DNA from: Flavobacterium piscis
GTDB taxonomy: Bacteria > Bacteroidota > Bacteroidia > Flavobacteriales > Flavobacteriaceae
Direction of reading: 5' to 3'
NCBI RefSeq assembly: GCF_001686925.1
Contig: NZ_LVEN01000042.1
Location: 1-64,000, forward strand
DNA length: 64,000 nt
The position numbers and the translations under genes were made by a program. The notes beneath the pieces are model-generated. The model searched no databases and was not told the origin of the DNA. It worked only from the letters and a program-made list of their open reading frames with translations. Below are positions 41,997 through 51,002 of this stretch, piece after piece; positions within the stretch are counted from its first letter, which is position 1, and each line of letters opens with the position of its first letter.

Positions 41997-43259
41997 ATGG
42001 AATTATACTACACCTTTTCAATACTTATTGTATTGGCCTCTTTCTTCGCCTATTTAAATTTAAGATTTTTAAAACTTCCGGGAACTATCGGAATAATGAT
42101 TATTGCTATGTTGGTTTCGGTAGGTATTCGCCTTTTGGGAGATTCTTATTTTCCGGCTACAACCAAACATTTTTTTGAATTAATAAAAGAATTTGACTTC
42201 AACGAAATCTTAATGGGAGCGATGTTGAATTTTCTTTTGTTCGCAGGTGCACTTCACGTCAACATGTCTGATCTTAAAGAGCAAAAAGTTCCCATTATGA
42301 TATATTCTACAGTTAGTGTAGTATTGTCAGCATTAATTATTTCGATACTGCTTTTTTATATTGCACCAATTTTAGGCATAAAAATACCTTATATATTTTG
42401 TTTAGTTTTCGGTACATTAATTTCCCCAACCGATCCAATCGTGGTGTTGGGCGTTTTAAAACAAGCAAAAGTTCCTAAAAGAATAGAAACCAAAATTGTT
42501 GGTGAATCGTTGTTTAATGACGGAGTAGCAGTAGTAATGTTTGCTGTTGTTTTAAAAATGGCAACCGATCCTACATTTGATATGACTTTTGGTTCTATCG
42601 CCTGGTTATTTGCAAAAGAAGGAATTGGCGGACTTTTATTAGGAGCTGTTTTAGGATATACTGCATCGAGGGTTATGAAAAAAATCGATGATTATAAAGT
42701 GTCAGTTTTAATCACACTTTCTATAGTAATGGGAGGCTTTTTGATTGCCCAAAGTCTTCACGTTTCAAGTCCGTTAGCAATGGTAGTTGCCGGATTGATT
42801 ATTGGTAATTATGGAAAAAAAGTAGCCATGAGCGAAGTGACTCAGGATTATTTAGGTAAGTTTTGGGAACTTATTGATGAGATATTAAACGCTATTTTAT
42901 TCTTATTTATTGGTTTTGAATTACTATTGCTCCCAGATTTAAACAAACAATTGTTAACAGGTTTGGTAGCTATTTTTATAGTGTTATTCGCCAGAATTTT
43001 TTCTATTGTTTTACCGTGGAAATTCTTTGATATATTCAAGTTTTTCGGAATTAAATCTGCCTACAACAAAGGATCCTTAATGGTTCTGGTTTGGGGAGGA
43101 ATTCGCGGTGGAGTTTCTATCGCTTTGGTACTTTCAATGCCCGAAGGTGAATATAAAAACCTCCTTCTTGAAGTAACTTATATTGTGGTATTGTTTTCAA
43201 TCGTAGTACAAGGACTTACTGTTGGAAAATTAGCCAAAAAAGTTTTGGAGAAAGAGTAA
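41997..43259 (+). CDS. CPA1 family Na+/H+ antiporter
   Basis: A 420-residue inner-membrane protein with about 12 helices. The ion-binding region shows the CPA1 pattern SPTDPIVVLGVLKQAKVP (about 143-160) and GESLFNDGVAVVMF (about 170-183), with the acidic residues of the transport site. A later RGGVSIALVLSMP is typical of NhaP. It exchanges Na+ (or K+) for protons in pH and salt homeostasis. Single gene with its own promoter and terminator. Confidence 0.93.
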   Translation: MELYYTFSILIVLASFFAYLNLRFLKLPGTIGIMIIAMLVSVGIRLLGDSYFPATTKHFFELIKEFDFNEILMGAMLNFLLFAGALHVNMSDLKEQKVPIMIYSTVSVVLSALIISILLFYIAPILGIKIPYIFCLVFGTLISPTDPIVVLGVLKQAKVPKRIETKIVGESLFNDGVAVVMFAVVLKMATDPTFDMTFGSIAWLFAKEGIGGLLLGAVLGYTASRVMKKIDDYKVSVLITLSIVMGGFLIAQSLHVSSPLAMVVAGLIIGNYGKKVAMSEVTQDYLGKFWELIDEILNAILFLFIGFELLLLPDLNKQLLTGLVAIFIVLFARIFSIVLPWKFFDIFKFFGIKSAYNKGSLMVLVWGGIRGGVSIALVLSMPEGEYKNLLLEVTYIVVLFSIVVQGLTVGKLAKKVLEKE

Positions 43260-43292
43260 AGAACATGGAGCAAAGAATAAAGATTTTACTGA

Positions 43293-43326
43293 ACAAGCCT
43301 GCAAAATATTTTACAGGCTTTTTTAT
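43293..43326 (+). terminator. Terminator of the antiporter gene
   Basis: AAGCCTG pairs with CAGGCTT around an AT-rich loop, followed by a T run. Confidence 0.8.
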
Positions 43327-43405
43327 AGCTTATCTATTTTTTTTAAATAGAAGTAAATAATTATTTTGAATGACTTTTCTTATATTTTCGTTTTTGTTTT
43401 TAATT

Positions 43406-43450
43406 GCAACTAAATTTTAGTTGCGTTTTGAGAATTTAATTATAAATTTG
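43406..43450 (+). promoter_or_regulatory. hicAB promoter with overlapping palindrome
   Basis: GCAACTAAA-T-TTTAGTTGC at 43406-43424 is a perfect inverted repeat (9-bp arms). It overlaps the -33 TTG (43421-43423), which is 19 bp from TAAATTTG (43443-43450), a perfect -7 match. It is the expected site for HicB autorepression. The -7 box ends one base before the hicA ATG, so the transcript may be leaderless. Confidence 0.7.
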
Positions 43451-43451
43451 T

Positions 43452-43694
43452 ATGAGTAAAATTGATAAACTTATTGAAAAGTTAAAATCAAAACCAAAAG
43501 ATTTTTCTTGGGATGAAATGCTGAAAGTTCTAAATCATTTCGGTTATAAACAAATTTCACAAGGAAAAACAGGAGGCTCAAGAAGAAAATTTGTGAATGA
43601 AAATAAACAGATTATAAGTCTGCACGAACCGCATCCACAAAAAGTTTTGAAAGGATATCAACTTGATATTATTATTGAACATTTGGAATTATAA
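43452..43694 (+). CDS. hicA: HicA family toxin
   Basis: An 80-residue double-stranded-RNA-binding-like toxin that would cleave mRNA. The order SKPKDFSWDEMLKVLNHFGY, then QGKTGGSRRKFVN and SLHEPHPQKVLKGYQL is that of the HicA subfamily in which the usual GSH active-site segment reads GSRR, while the distal HxPHP remains. Activity by the classical His mechanism is therefore uncertain. One base separates it from hicB. Confidence 0.9.
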   Translation: MSKIDKLIEKLKSKPKDFSWDEMLKVLNHFGYKQISQGKTGGSRRKFVNENKQIISLHEPHPQKVLKGYQLDIIIEHLEL

Positions 43695-43695
43695 A

Positions 43696-44046
43696 ATGAA
43701 AAACTATTTAGAATATAACGGATACATTGGTACATTAGAATTTTCTGCAGAGGATAAAATATTCTTTGGAAAAATTCAAGGTATAAACGATTTAATAACC
43801 TTCGAAGGTTATTCTGTTAACGAATTAGAAAAATCTTTTGAAGAAGCTGTTGACGACTATTTAGAAACATGTAAATTATTGAATAAAGCTCCAGATAAAA
43901 GTTATAGAGGATCTTTTAATGTAAGAGTTTCTCAGGAACTACACCGGAAAATAGCTCTCTTAGCCACTAAAAAAGGATTGAATTTAAATGAGGTCGTAAA
44001 GGAAGCACTATCTTACATAATTAAACACGAAGAGGTATTGAACTAA
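43696..44046 (+). CDS. hicB: HicB family antitoxin
   Basis: About 116 residues from ATG 43696; an earlier ATG at 43663 would overlap hicA and is less likely. The N-terminal partial RNase H-like fold reads YNGYIGTLEFSAEDKIFFG and the C-terminal ribbon-helix-helix DNA-binding domain reads SFNVRVSQELHRKIALLA then GLNLNEVVKEALSYII. It binds and neutralises HicA and should repress the operon through the palindrome at 43406-43424. Confidence 0.9.
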   Translation: MKNYLEYNGYIGTLEFSAEDKIFFGKIQGINDLITFEGYSVNELEKSFEEAVDDYLETCKLLNKAPDKSYRGSFNVRVSQELHRKIALLATKKGLNLNEVVKEALSYIIKHEEVLN

Positions 44047-44068
44047 AAAGAATAAGAGGTTTTCCAAG

Positions 44069-44728
44069 TCATCGTTTGTCTTCTTTCGAATAATTCGAAG
44101 CTCCGTTTATATCAATCGAATTTCCTAAAAAATGAGGTTCACGATTTCTCAAAATATCAAAAAATGATTTAAAAATAGAACCATATTCTCTAAAAGTAAC
44201 ATATTTATATCCGCGATATTCTCCATTGTTGGCAGAATAGCCAACAGATTTTATTCCAAGTTTTTGACCAATATAAATTGCCCGGTTTAAATGATATTCC
44301 TGAGAAATTAAAGTTGCTTTTTTGATGTTGAAAATATGCTTTGCGCGATATATCGTTGAATACGTATCAAATCCTGCATAGTCAATAAATATTTTGGTCG
44401 TATCCACACCGTGATTAAAACAGTAGTTTTTCATTACCGTTAATTCATCATATTCATCGCGGCCATTATCACCAGAAAGTAAAATTTTATTGATTCGGTT
44501 GGCTTTGTATAAAGAAATTCCGGCATCCAGTCGATCCTTTAAATATTTGCTAGGCTGATCTCCGTTAATTCCGGCACCAAAAATAATTCCCACATCGTTT
44601 TTAGGGAATTTCTTAATCGAATAGTAAATGTTTTTTTTGGTCGAAGACTTCACGTAATAATTTACCGAAACAATAGCAACCAATCCGATAATTACAAGTA
44701 AAAGAAAGATTTTAAAATATTTTTTCAA
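44069..44728 (-). CDS. SanA/YdcF-like DUF218 protein
   Basis: A 219-residue protein with one N-terminal membrane anchor (about 5-24) and an extracytoplasmic DUF218 domain: DVGIIFGAGINGDQPSKYLK, RLDAGISLYKANRINKILLS, GDNGRDEYDELTVMKNYC and LISQEYHLNRAIYI. This is the SanA (vancomycin high-temperature exclusion) pattern. Members affect envelope barrier function; the biochemical reaction is unknown. It is convergent with hicB, 22 bp away. Confidence 0.87.
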   Translation of the reverse strand: MKKYFKIFLLLVIIGLVAIVSVNYYVKSSTKKNIYYSIKKFPKNDVGIIFGAGINGDQPSKYLKDRLDAGISLYKANRINKILLSGDNGRDEYDELTVMKNYCFNHGVDTTKIFIDYAGFDTYSTIYRAKHIFNIKKATLISQEYHLNRAIYIGQKLGIKSVGYSANNGEYRGYKYVTFREYGSIFKSFFDILRNREPHFLGNSIDINGASNYSKEDKR

Positions 44729-44800
44729 AATGTATTTTTGTAAGATTAAGATTTAAAAGGTGGTGAAGATAAATAACATTTATTTACAGTCAAAATCAAA

Positions 44801-44834
44801 TTAAAAAACCGAAGCGTTTTTTGCTCCGGTTTCT
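44801..44834 (-). terminator. Terminator of the M3 peptidase gene
   Basis: On the minus strand AACCGGAGC pairs with GCTTCGGTT (one wobble pair), followed by a T run. Confidence 0.8.
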
Positions 44835-44864
44835 CATTATCTAATATTCTAAGAAGTCTAAAGT

Positions 44865-46892
44865 CTATAAAAGCCCAGCTCTCTTCAATAAAGCTTCCGG
44901 TTTAGGTTCCTGTCCTCTAAAACGTTTGTATAAAATCATAGGATGTTCTGTTCCTCCTTTAGAAAGTACATTGTCTTTGAATTTTGTAGCAATTTCATGA
45001 TTGAAAATACCATTTTCCTGAAAGTAGTCAAAAGCATCAGCATCCAGAACTTCGGCCCATTTGTAACTGTAATATCCAGAAGAATATCCACCCTGAAAAA
45101 TATGAGAGAAAGCCGTGCTCATTGCATTTTCTTTTACATCAGGATACAATTGTGTGTTGGCAAATTGTTGGGTTTCGAAAGTTTTTAAATCTGTAATATG
45201 TGTTGGATCCTGTCCGTGCCAAGCCATATCTAACAATCCAAAACTCAATTGGCGTAAAGTGGCCATTCCTTCCTGAAAGCTTGCACTTTCCTTAATTTTT
45301 TGTACATATTCAATCGGAATAATTTCTCCCGTTTCATAATGGTTTGCAAACAAAGCCAAAGCTTCCGGTTCGTAACACCAGTTTTCCATAATCTGACTTG
45401 GTAATTCTACAAAATCCCAAAATACAGAAGTTCCGGATAAACTTGGGTAAGTTGTATTTGCTAACATTCCGTGTAAACCATGACCAAATTCATGGAACAA
45501 AGTCGTTACTTCATTAAACGTCAATAAAGATGGTTTAGTTTCTGTTGGTTTTGTAAAGTTACAAACGTTTGAAATATGCGGTCTTTCGTTTACACCGTCT
45601 TTTATAGATTGATGTTTGAATGAAGTCATCCAGGCACCATTTCTTTTTCCTTTTCTCGGAAAGAAATCAGCATAGAAAATCGAAACTAAATTGCCATCAG
45701 CGTCTGTTACTTCGTAAGTCGTAACTTCTTCATGATATTTATCGATGTCAAAAACTTCGGTAAAAGTTAATCCGTATAGTTTTTTAGCAACTGTAAAAGC
45801 ACCGTTTAATACTTTTTCTAATTGAAAATATGGTTTTAGTTTTTCATCATCTAAATTAAAAAGCTGTTGTTTTAATTTTTCAGAATAATAAGCTCCGTCC
45901 CACTTTTCCAGTTGTGCGATTCCGTCCAGCTCCTTGGCGAAAGCCGTTAATTCAGCAAATTCTTTTTGAGCTGCCGGTTTTGCTTTTGCTAATAAATCAT
46001 TCAAAAAAGAGAAAACTTTCTCCGGACTTTCGGCCATTCTTTCTTCAAGAACAAAATGTGCGTGCGTTTTATAACCTAATAAATTCGCTCTTTCGAAACG
46101 TAATTTCGCAATTTTCAAGACATTTTCCTGATTGTCAAATTCGTTATTTTGAAAAGACCTTGCGCCAAAAGCAATTGCCATTTTTTTACGCAATTCACGA
46201 TTGTCTGCATAAGTCAAAAATGGAAGATAACTTGGATGATCTAAAGTGAAAATCCAACCTTCTTTTTCCTGGTTTTTAGCCAATAATCTTGCCGCTTCAA
46301 TTGTTCCTTCAGGCAAACCGGCCAAATCCTTTTCATCGGTCAAATGCAATTCGAAAGAATTGGTTTCAGCCAAAATATTCTCTTCAAATTGTAATTTTAA
46401 TTTCGATAATTCTTTGTCAATTTCTCTAAGTTTATCTTTTTTATCTTCAGCTAAATTTGCTCCGTTTCGGGAGAAGCTTTTGTATTTTTTATCTAAAAGG
46501 GTAGTTTGCTCCGGATTTAGATTTAATGTTTCCTTTTGATCGTAAACGGCTTTTATTTTAGCAAATAAAGCAGCGTTCAAAGTAATGTCATTTCCAAATT
46601 CTGATAATAAAGGCGAAACTTCCTGAGCGATTTTTTGCATTTCATCGCTCGTTTCAGCCGAATTTAAATTGAAGAAAACACTAGAAAGACGATCTAAAAT
46701 ATCTCCTGAAAAATCCATTGCTACAACAGTGTTTTCAAAAGTTGGCGCTTCGGGATTGTTTACGATAGCATCAATTTCGGCTTTAGCCAAAGTAATTCCT
46801 TCCTGAAAAGCCGGAAGATAATCTTCAATTTTAATTTGCGAAAAAGGTGCTGTGTTATGTTTGGTAGTGAATTTTGAAAGTAAAACGTTCAT
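44865..46892 (-). CDS. M3 family oligopeptidase
   Basis: About 675 residues from ATG 46892 (MNVLLSKFTTKHNTAPFSQI); the frame extends to 46949 but those codons are not protein-like. The zinc site LFHEFGHGLHGML is at about 470, with the Glu ligand in the following helix (PSQIMENW). Length and layout match oligopeptidase A / dipeptidyl carboxypeptidase of Bacteroidota. No signal peptide, so it is cytoplasmic and degrades peptides. Single gene with its own terminator. Confidence 0.92.
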   Translation of the reverse strand: MNVLLSKFTTKHNTAPFSQIKIEDYLPAFQEGITLAKAEIDAIVNNPEAPTFENTVVAMDFSGDILDRLSSVFFNLNSAETSDEMQKIAQEVSPLLSEFGNDITLNAALFAKIKAVYDQKETLNLNPEQTTLLDKKYKSFSRNGANLAEDKKDKLREIDKELSKLKLQFEENILAETNSFELHLTDEKDLAGLPEGTIEAARLLAKNQEKEGWIFTLDHPSYLPFLTYADNRELRKKMAIAFGARSFQNNEFDNQENVLKIAKLRFERANLLGYKTHAHFVLEERMAESPEKVFSFLNDLLAKAKPAAQKEFAELTAFAKELDGIAQLEKWDGAYYSEKLKQQLFNLDDEKLKPYFQLEKVLNGAFTVAKKLYGLTFTEVFDIDKYHEEVTTYEVTDADGNLVSIFYADFFPRKGKRNGAWMTSFKHQSIKDGVNERPHISNVCNFTKPTETKPSLLTFNEVTTLFHEFGHGLHGMLANTTYPSLSGTSVFWDFVELPSQIMENWCYEPEALALFANHYETGEIIPIEYVQKIKESASFQEGMATLRQLSFGLLDMAWHGQDPTHITDLKTFETQQFANTQLYPDVKENAMSTAFSHIFQGGYSSGYYSYKWAEVLDADAFDYFQENGIFNHEIATKFKDNVLSKGGTEHPMILYKRFRGQEPKPEALLKRAGLL

Positions 46893-47112
46893 TATAATGT
46901 AATTATTTATATTAATTGAAGTCGAATTTTTGAATTCCAAAGATAGCAATTTATAAAAATCTAATCATCTATATAAAATTGATTCTAGGCATAAAATGCT
47001 CTTAAATTGTGTTATAAATATGTTATTTATTTCGATCCCCCTTTTAAAAAGCGTAAATTGAAAAAATATGATTTAGCATTATAAAAGCTAATCAGCAATT
47101 TTAAAAAAGAAA

Positions 47113-47784
47113 ATGATGAATTATCAAATTGTAATAAAGAATATAGATACGGTTAATGAAGTAGAAGGATATTGGTCTGATGAAGATCTTGTTCAATTGT
47201 TAGAAAAATTCAATTATCCCGATGGTGCAACTGCAGACAAAGCGAGTTTGCCGGAATTATTAGAAATGGCTATTTCGGATTACGAACCTAATGAAGCTGC
47301 TGAAATAGTTTTGAAATATAAATTTCCTGACAGATTAGGCGACGGACAAATTGAGCAAATATCACACAACATGTTAATTGATAAAGTTTGTGAGGAATAT
47401 CCCGAAATAGATATGCAGGGAACTTTATTTCATATCAATCAATTACTTTTTAAAGCGTACAACGGAAAATTCCCCAATGCAAAAGCTTCTATTGTTCATT
47501 TTTCAATGACACCAACGGACGGTGAAGCACAAAAATTAACAGCTGAAAATGTGCTGAAATTATTGAACAATGGTTTATCTGATAGAAATCTTATCAAAAG
47601 ATTGTTCGAAAATCAAATGTCTCAAAATATTCCATTTCCTGAAGCCGAAGCTATTGTTTGGGAGTTGACAACAAAAGACAATGTAAATTATGATCTCGTT
47701 ACGTCAGAAAACTGGATAAATAAAGAAGATATTACAGAATATGAATTTGAATCTGTTCTGGAGGAAATTGAAGACGAAGCATAA
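47113..47784 (+). CDS. Unknown soluble acidic protein
   Basis: 223 residues, no signal peptide or membrane helix, strongly acidic at both ends (EYEFESVLEEIEDEA C-terminus). The segments YQIVIKNIDTVNEVEGYW and LPELLEMAISDYEPNEAAEIVLK are well formed, and the reading frame is clear of the surrounding repeats. I recognise no family. A codon later ATG (47116) could be the start. It is alone on its strand, and is not obviously linked to the purine genes that follow in the opposite direction. Confidence 0.72.
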   Translation: MMNYQIVIKNIDTVNEVEGYWSDEDLVQLLEKFNYPDGATADKASLPELLEMAISDYEPNEAAEIVLKYKFPDRLGDGQIEQISHNMLIDKVCEEYPEIDMQGTLFHINQLLFKAYNGKFPNAKASIVHFSMTPTDGEAQKLTAENVLKLLNNGLSDRNLIKRLFENQMSQNIPFPEAEAIVWELTTKDNVNYDLVTSENWINKEDITEYEFESVLEEIEDEA

Positions 47785-47805
47785 TTTCAGATTATAAATA
47801 AGTTT

Positions 47806-47916
47806 TTGTTTCACAAAGACTCGCAAAAAAACGCAGAGATTCACAAAGTTTTTCTTCACTAAAATGTGAAAAATCTCTGTTAATCTCTGCGTCTTTTTGT
47901 ATATCTCTGCGGAAGA
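47806..47916. repeat. CGCAGAG inverted repeat and likely bidirectional terminator
   Basis: AAACGCAGAGATT (left) and AATCTCTGCGT (right) pair around a loop; further CTCTGCG words follow. It separates convergent genes and belongs to the CGCAAAG/CGCAGAG family. Confidence 0.65.
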
Positions 47917-47920
47917 AATC

Positions 47921-48406
47921 TTATTTTTTCAATCCTTCAGCAGCTTTATTAACCGCAGCTTTCAATTCTTCTTTGTAAGCAATAATCGTATCAAGTACTT
48001 TTTTATCGTGACTTCCGATGATTTGTGCTGCCAGAATTCCGGCATTTTTTGCTCCGTTTAAAGCTACAGTTGCCACAGGAACTCCGCCCGGCATTTGCAG
48101 AATCGATAAAACAGAATCCCATCCATCGATAGAATTACTTGATTTTACAGGAACTCCAATTACAGGAAGTGGCGACATCGAAGCAACCATTCCCGGTAAA
48201 TGTGCTGCACCGCCCGCACCAGCAATAATTACAGAAATCCCGCGAGTATGCGCGTTTTTACTAAAGTCGAATAATTTTTCCGGCGTTCTGTGTGCCGAAA
48301 CGATATCAACTTCAGTTTCAATGTTAAATTGTTTTAATATGTCGATGGCATCTTGCATGACTGGCATGTCTGAAATGCTTCCCATTATAATGGCTACTTT
48401 GCTCAT
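47921..48406 (-). CDS. purE: 5-(carboxyamino)imidazole ribonucleotide mutase
   Basis: A 161-residue PurE class I enzyme that moves the carboxylate of N5-CAIR to C4, giving CAIR in purine synthesis. The N-terminal motif MGSISDMPVMQDAIDIL and VSAHRTPEKLFDF carry the active-site Ser, Asp and His; AGAGGAAHLPGM and GVPVKSSN complete the site. It lies downstream of purK on the same strand (121-bp gap), the usual pair. Confidence 0.97.
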   Translation of the reverse strand: MSKVAIIMGSISDMPVMQDAIDILKQFNIETEVDIVSAHRTPEKLFDFSKNAHTRGISVIIAGAGGAAHLPGMVASMSPLPVIGVPVKSSNSIDGWDSVLSILQMPGGVPVATVALNGAKNAGILAAQIIGSHDKKVLDTIIAYKEELKAAVNKAAEGLKK

Positions 48407-48527
48407 AGTGTGTTTTTGTTTGTTTTGTTTCAGGTTTCAAGTTTCAGGTTGTTGTTGAGACTAAAAACTAAGAATGTTTATTTTGTTTGTTAAGGTTTAA
48501 ACGGTAGACTGCGACCGGGACTGAAAA

Positions 48528-49682
48528 CTATAGACTAATCACTTTAATAGTATTCTTAACATCCTCTGCAATTCTTCTTGCTTCGCCCATGTTTTCATTT
48601 ACAATAGTAACATGGCCCATTTTTCTAAAAGGTCTTGTTTGTTTTTTACCGTAGATATGTGGTGTAACGCCATCCCACCCTAAAATGGTTTCTATGTTTT
48701 CATAAACGACATTTCCGGAGAAACCTTCGGCACCTACTAAATTTACCATAACTCCCGCAACTTTACTGTCTGTATTTCCTAACGGAAGATCTAGAATAGC
48801 GCGTAAATGATTTTCGAATTGTGACGTATAACTTGCTTCGATCGAATAATGACCTGAATTGTGTGGGCGAGGAGCGACCTCATTTACCAATATTTCATCT
48901 TCATGAGTTTGGAACATTTCAACTGCTAAAAGACCAACGTGATTGAATTTCTCCGAAACATTCAAAGCAATTGCTCTGGCTTTTTCGGCCACTTTTTCGT
49001 CGATTCTGGCTGGACAAATTACATATTCGACTTGGTTGGCTTCCGGGTGAAATTCCATTTCGACAACCGGATAGGTTTTAATTTCTCCAGAAGGGTTTCT
49101 TACTACGATCACAGCCAATTCATTTTTGAACGGAACCATAGTTTCTGCAATGCATTCTACATTGGGTAAATCATCCATATCAGAAATCTGGCGGATTACT
49201 TTTACGCCATTTCCGTCATAACCAAATTCAGTACATTTCCATACAAACGGAATTGTGATTTCATTATCTCCAACTGATTTTTGCAAATGCAACGGGCTAT
49301 CAAATCGTAAATATGAAGCTGTCGGAATATTACTTTTAGTATAAAAATCTTTTTGAACGCCTTTATTCTGAATTCCTTTTAAAGTTTTTGGAGACGGATA
49401 TACTTTTACGCCTTCGTTCTCTAATTGCGTTAAAGCTTCAAGATTAACCAATTCAATTTCGAAAGTCAAAACATCGACTTGTTTTCCAAAATTGTAAACC
49501 GTTTCATAATCCATCAAATCGCCCTGAAAGAATTTATTGCAGGCAATTTTACTCGGAGCTTCGTCGCTCGGATCTAAAACATAAGTTTGTATGTCAAATT
49601 TTCGAGTGTCAAACAATAGCATTTTTCCTAATTGTCCGCCACCTAATATTCCTAATTTAAAATCAGAAGAAAAATAGTTCAT
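48528..49682 (-). CDS. purK: 5-(carboxyamino)imidazole ribonucleotide synthase
   Basis: About 384 residues from ATG 49682 (MNYFSSDFKLGILGGGQLGK). The 26 codons further upstream, to 49760, translate a GCCACGAATT repeat and are unlikely to be real. ATP-grasp enzyme: the N-terminal fold carries GILGGGQLGKML, the ATP-grasp region includes IPFVWKCTEFGYDGNGV and EVAPRPHNSGHYSIEA. It carboxylates AIR with ATP and bicarbonate to N5-CAIR, used by PurE. TATCTTTG on the minus strand at 49706-49699 is a good -7 box. Confidence 0.95.
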   Translation of the reverse strand: MNYFSSDFKLGILGGGQLGKMLLFDTRKFDIQTYVLDPSDEAPSKIACNKFFQGDLMDYETVYNFGKQVDVLTFEIELVNLEALTQLENEGVKVYPSPKTLKGIQNKGVQKDFYTKSNIPTASYLRFDSPLHLQKSVGDNEITIPFVWKCTEFGYDGNGVKVIRQISDMDDLPNVECIAETMVPFKNELAVIVVRNPSGEIKTYPVVEMEFHPEANQVEYVICPARIDEKVAEKARAIALNVSEKFNHVGLLAVEMFQTHEDEILVNEVAPRPHNSGHYSIEASYTSQFENHLRAILDLPLGNTDSKVAGVMVNLVGAEGFSGNVVYENIETILGWDGVTPHIYGKKQTRPFRKMGHVTIVNENMGEARRIAEDVKNTIKVISL

Positions 49683-49721
49683 TGTAGTTGTGTTTTTGCA
49701 AAGATACTTTTTAATCTTTTT

Positions 49722-49757
49722 TTTGCCACGAATTTCATGAATTTCATGATTTTTTTC
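49722..49757. repeat. GCCACGAATT repeat, single arm
   Basis: TTGCCACGAATTTCATGAAT with a second near-copy of the ATTTCATGA unit. Same family as 36757-36832 and 60859-60914. Confidence 0.6.
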
Positions 49758-49797
49758 CAATTCTAATTTTAATCAGAATACAATTTGTGTCAATTTG

Positions 49798-50425
49798 TGG
49801 ATTTGTGGTAAAAAATTTAACCGCAAAGTCCGCAAAGATTTACGCAAAGTTCGCAAAGTTTAATTGTTAGAAGGAGGCAAAGAACACAAAGCTTTATGTT
49901 AAGATTTGCAGATTAAAATTTGTGCTAATTTGTGAAATTTGTGGTTAACTAAAAAAATCATTTTTAATCGTCTCATCTGTGGCTAAAAAGATTAACCGCA
50001 AAGTCCGCAAAGATTTACGCAAAGATTTACGCAAAGTTCGCAAGTTTTAATTGTTAGAAGGAGGCAAAGGACACAAAGCTATGTGTAAGATTTTGTAGAT
50101 AAAAATTTGTGCTAATTTGTGAAATTTGCGGTTAATTAAAAAGATCATTGTAATCGTTTTAATTTGTGGTGAAAAATTTAACCGCAAAGTCCGCAAAGAT
50201 TTATGCAAAGTTCTCAAAGTTTTATTTTTTAAGGATGCAAAAGGCACAAAGCTTTATATTAAGAATTGCAGATAAAAATTTGTGCTAATTTGTGAAATTT
50301 GCGGTTAACTAAAAAAATCATTTTAATCTTTTAATCTGTGGCAAAAATATAACCGTAAAGCTATATGTTAGGATTTGGGCAGATTAAAAATTCGCGCTAA
50401 TTTGTGAAATTTGTGGCAAATTAAA
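49798..50425. repeat. Tandem array of ~171-187 bp units (four copies)
   Basis: Units begin with AACCGCAAAGTCCGCAAAG at 49819, 49993 and 50180, and with AACCGTAAAG at 50351, i.e. steps of 174, 187 and 171 bp. Each full unit then has TTACGCAAAGTTCGCAAAG (or a variant), GAAGGAGGCAAAG or a variant, TTTGTGCTAATTTGTGAAA and TGTGGTTAA or a variant. The fourth unit is degenerate and shorter. No coding content is credible. The word CGCAAAG links it to the repeats at 1-125 and 30823-30851. Confidence 0.88.
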
Positions 50426-50426
50426 A

Positions 50427-50981
50427 TTACTTTTCGATTTTCTTCAAGACTTCTTTGGCGACAGCTTTATAAGCCGCAGAATGATTTCCATAATCTTTGT
50501 TCAGGATAATTTGCAGTTCAGGATGAATCCAGTCGTAATGATTTCCCAAAACATATAAAGTTCTGATAGAATAGGCTTTTGTTGCCACTTTTACATCATT
50601 AATCAGCCAGTCAAAAGAAGCTTCGATACAATCCTGAAGGTTTTCTTCGGAAAGTAAAATACTGTCATCGTTTTTCTTATAATGTGATTTCACCAAAAGC
50701 TGAATCACTTTTGCGATTGGCCTTATAGCACTTTCATCCTTTAGCACTTTCAAATTAGAACATAAAAAAGCAAGATGAGGTTGCAGCCAGATTAATTCTT
50801 CGTAGGATACAAATTCTAAAATCCAACAGGCTTTATGATTGTTTTTGTTTTCGGGCGAAAAACAAATTGAAACCAGCTCTTCAAATAAATGATGATTTTC
50901 TAAAACATACTGAGCCGCCATGAGTCGGTTTTCTCTGTAAGCATTTACATAGTCTAGTTTTGCTTGTAATTCAGATGACAT
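50427..50981 (-). CDS. HEAT-repeat-like protein of unknown function
   Basis: About 184 residues from ATG 50981 (an ATG at 51002, directly after the upstream stop, would add seven residues MCPKSKK). All-helical with alternating amphipathic helices (YVNAYRENRLMAAQYVLEN; LFEELVSICF; CWILEFVSYEELIWLQPHLA; AIRPIAKVIQLLVKSHY), resembling HEAT/ARM repeats. Relatives are sometimes annotated adenylosuccinate lyase, which the sequence does not support, since no lyase signature is visible. It directly follows the TonB receptor gene and may be co-transcribed. Confidence 0.7.
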   Translation of the reverse strand: MSSELQAKLDYVNAYRENRLMAAQYVLENHHLFEELVSICFSPENKNNHKACWILEFVSYEELIWLQPHLAFLCSNLKVLKDESAIRPIAKVIQLLVKSHYKKNDDSILLSEENLQDCIEASFDWLINDVKVATKAYSIRTLYVLGNHYDWIHPELQIILNKDYGNHSAAYKAVAKEVLKKIEK

Positions 50982-51002
50982 TTTTTTCGATTTAGGACAC
51001 AT

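Noticed and set aside
49798..50425. CRISPR-like or coding repeat array
   Set aside because: Units are 171-187 bp, direct, without spacers; frames contain many stops.
50427..51002. Adenylosuccinate lyase
   Set aside because: Often given to relatives, but the protein is under half the lyase length and lacks the SSxMPxKxN signature.
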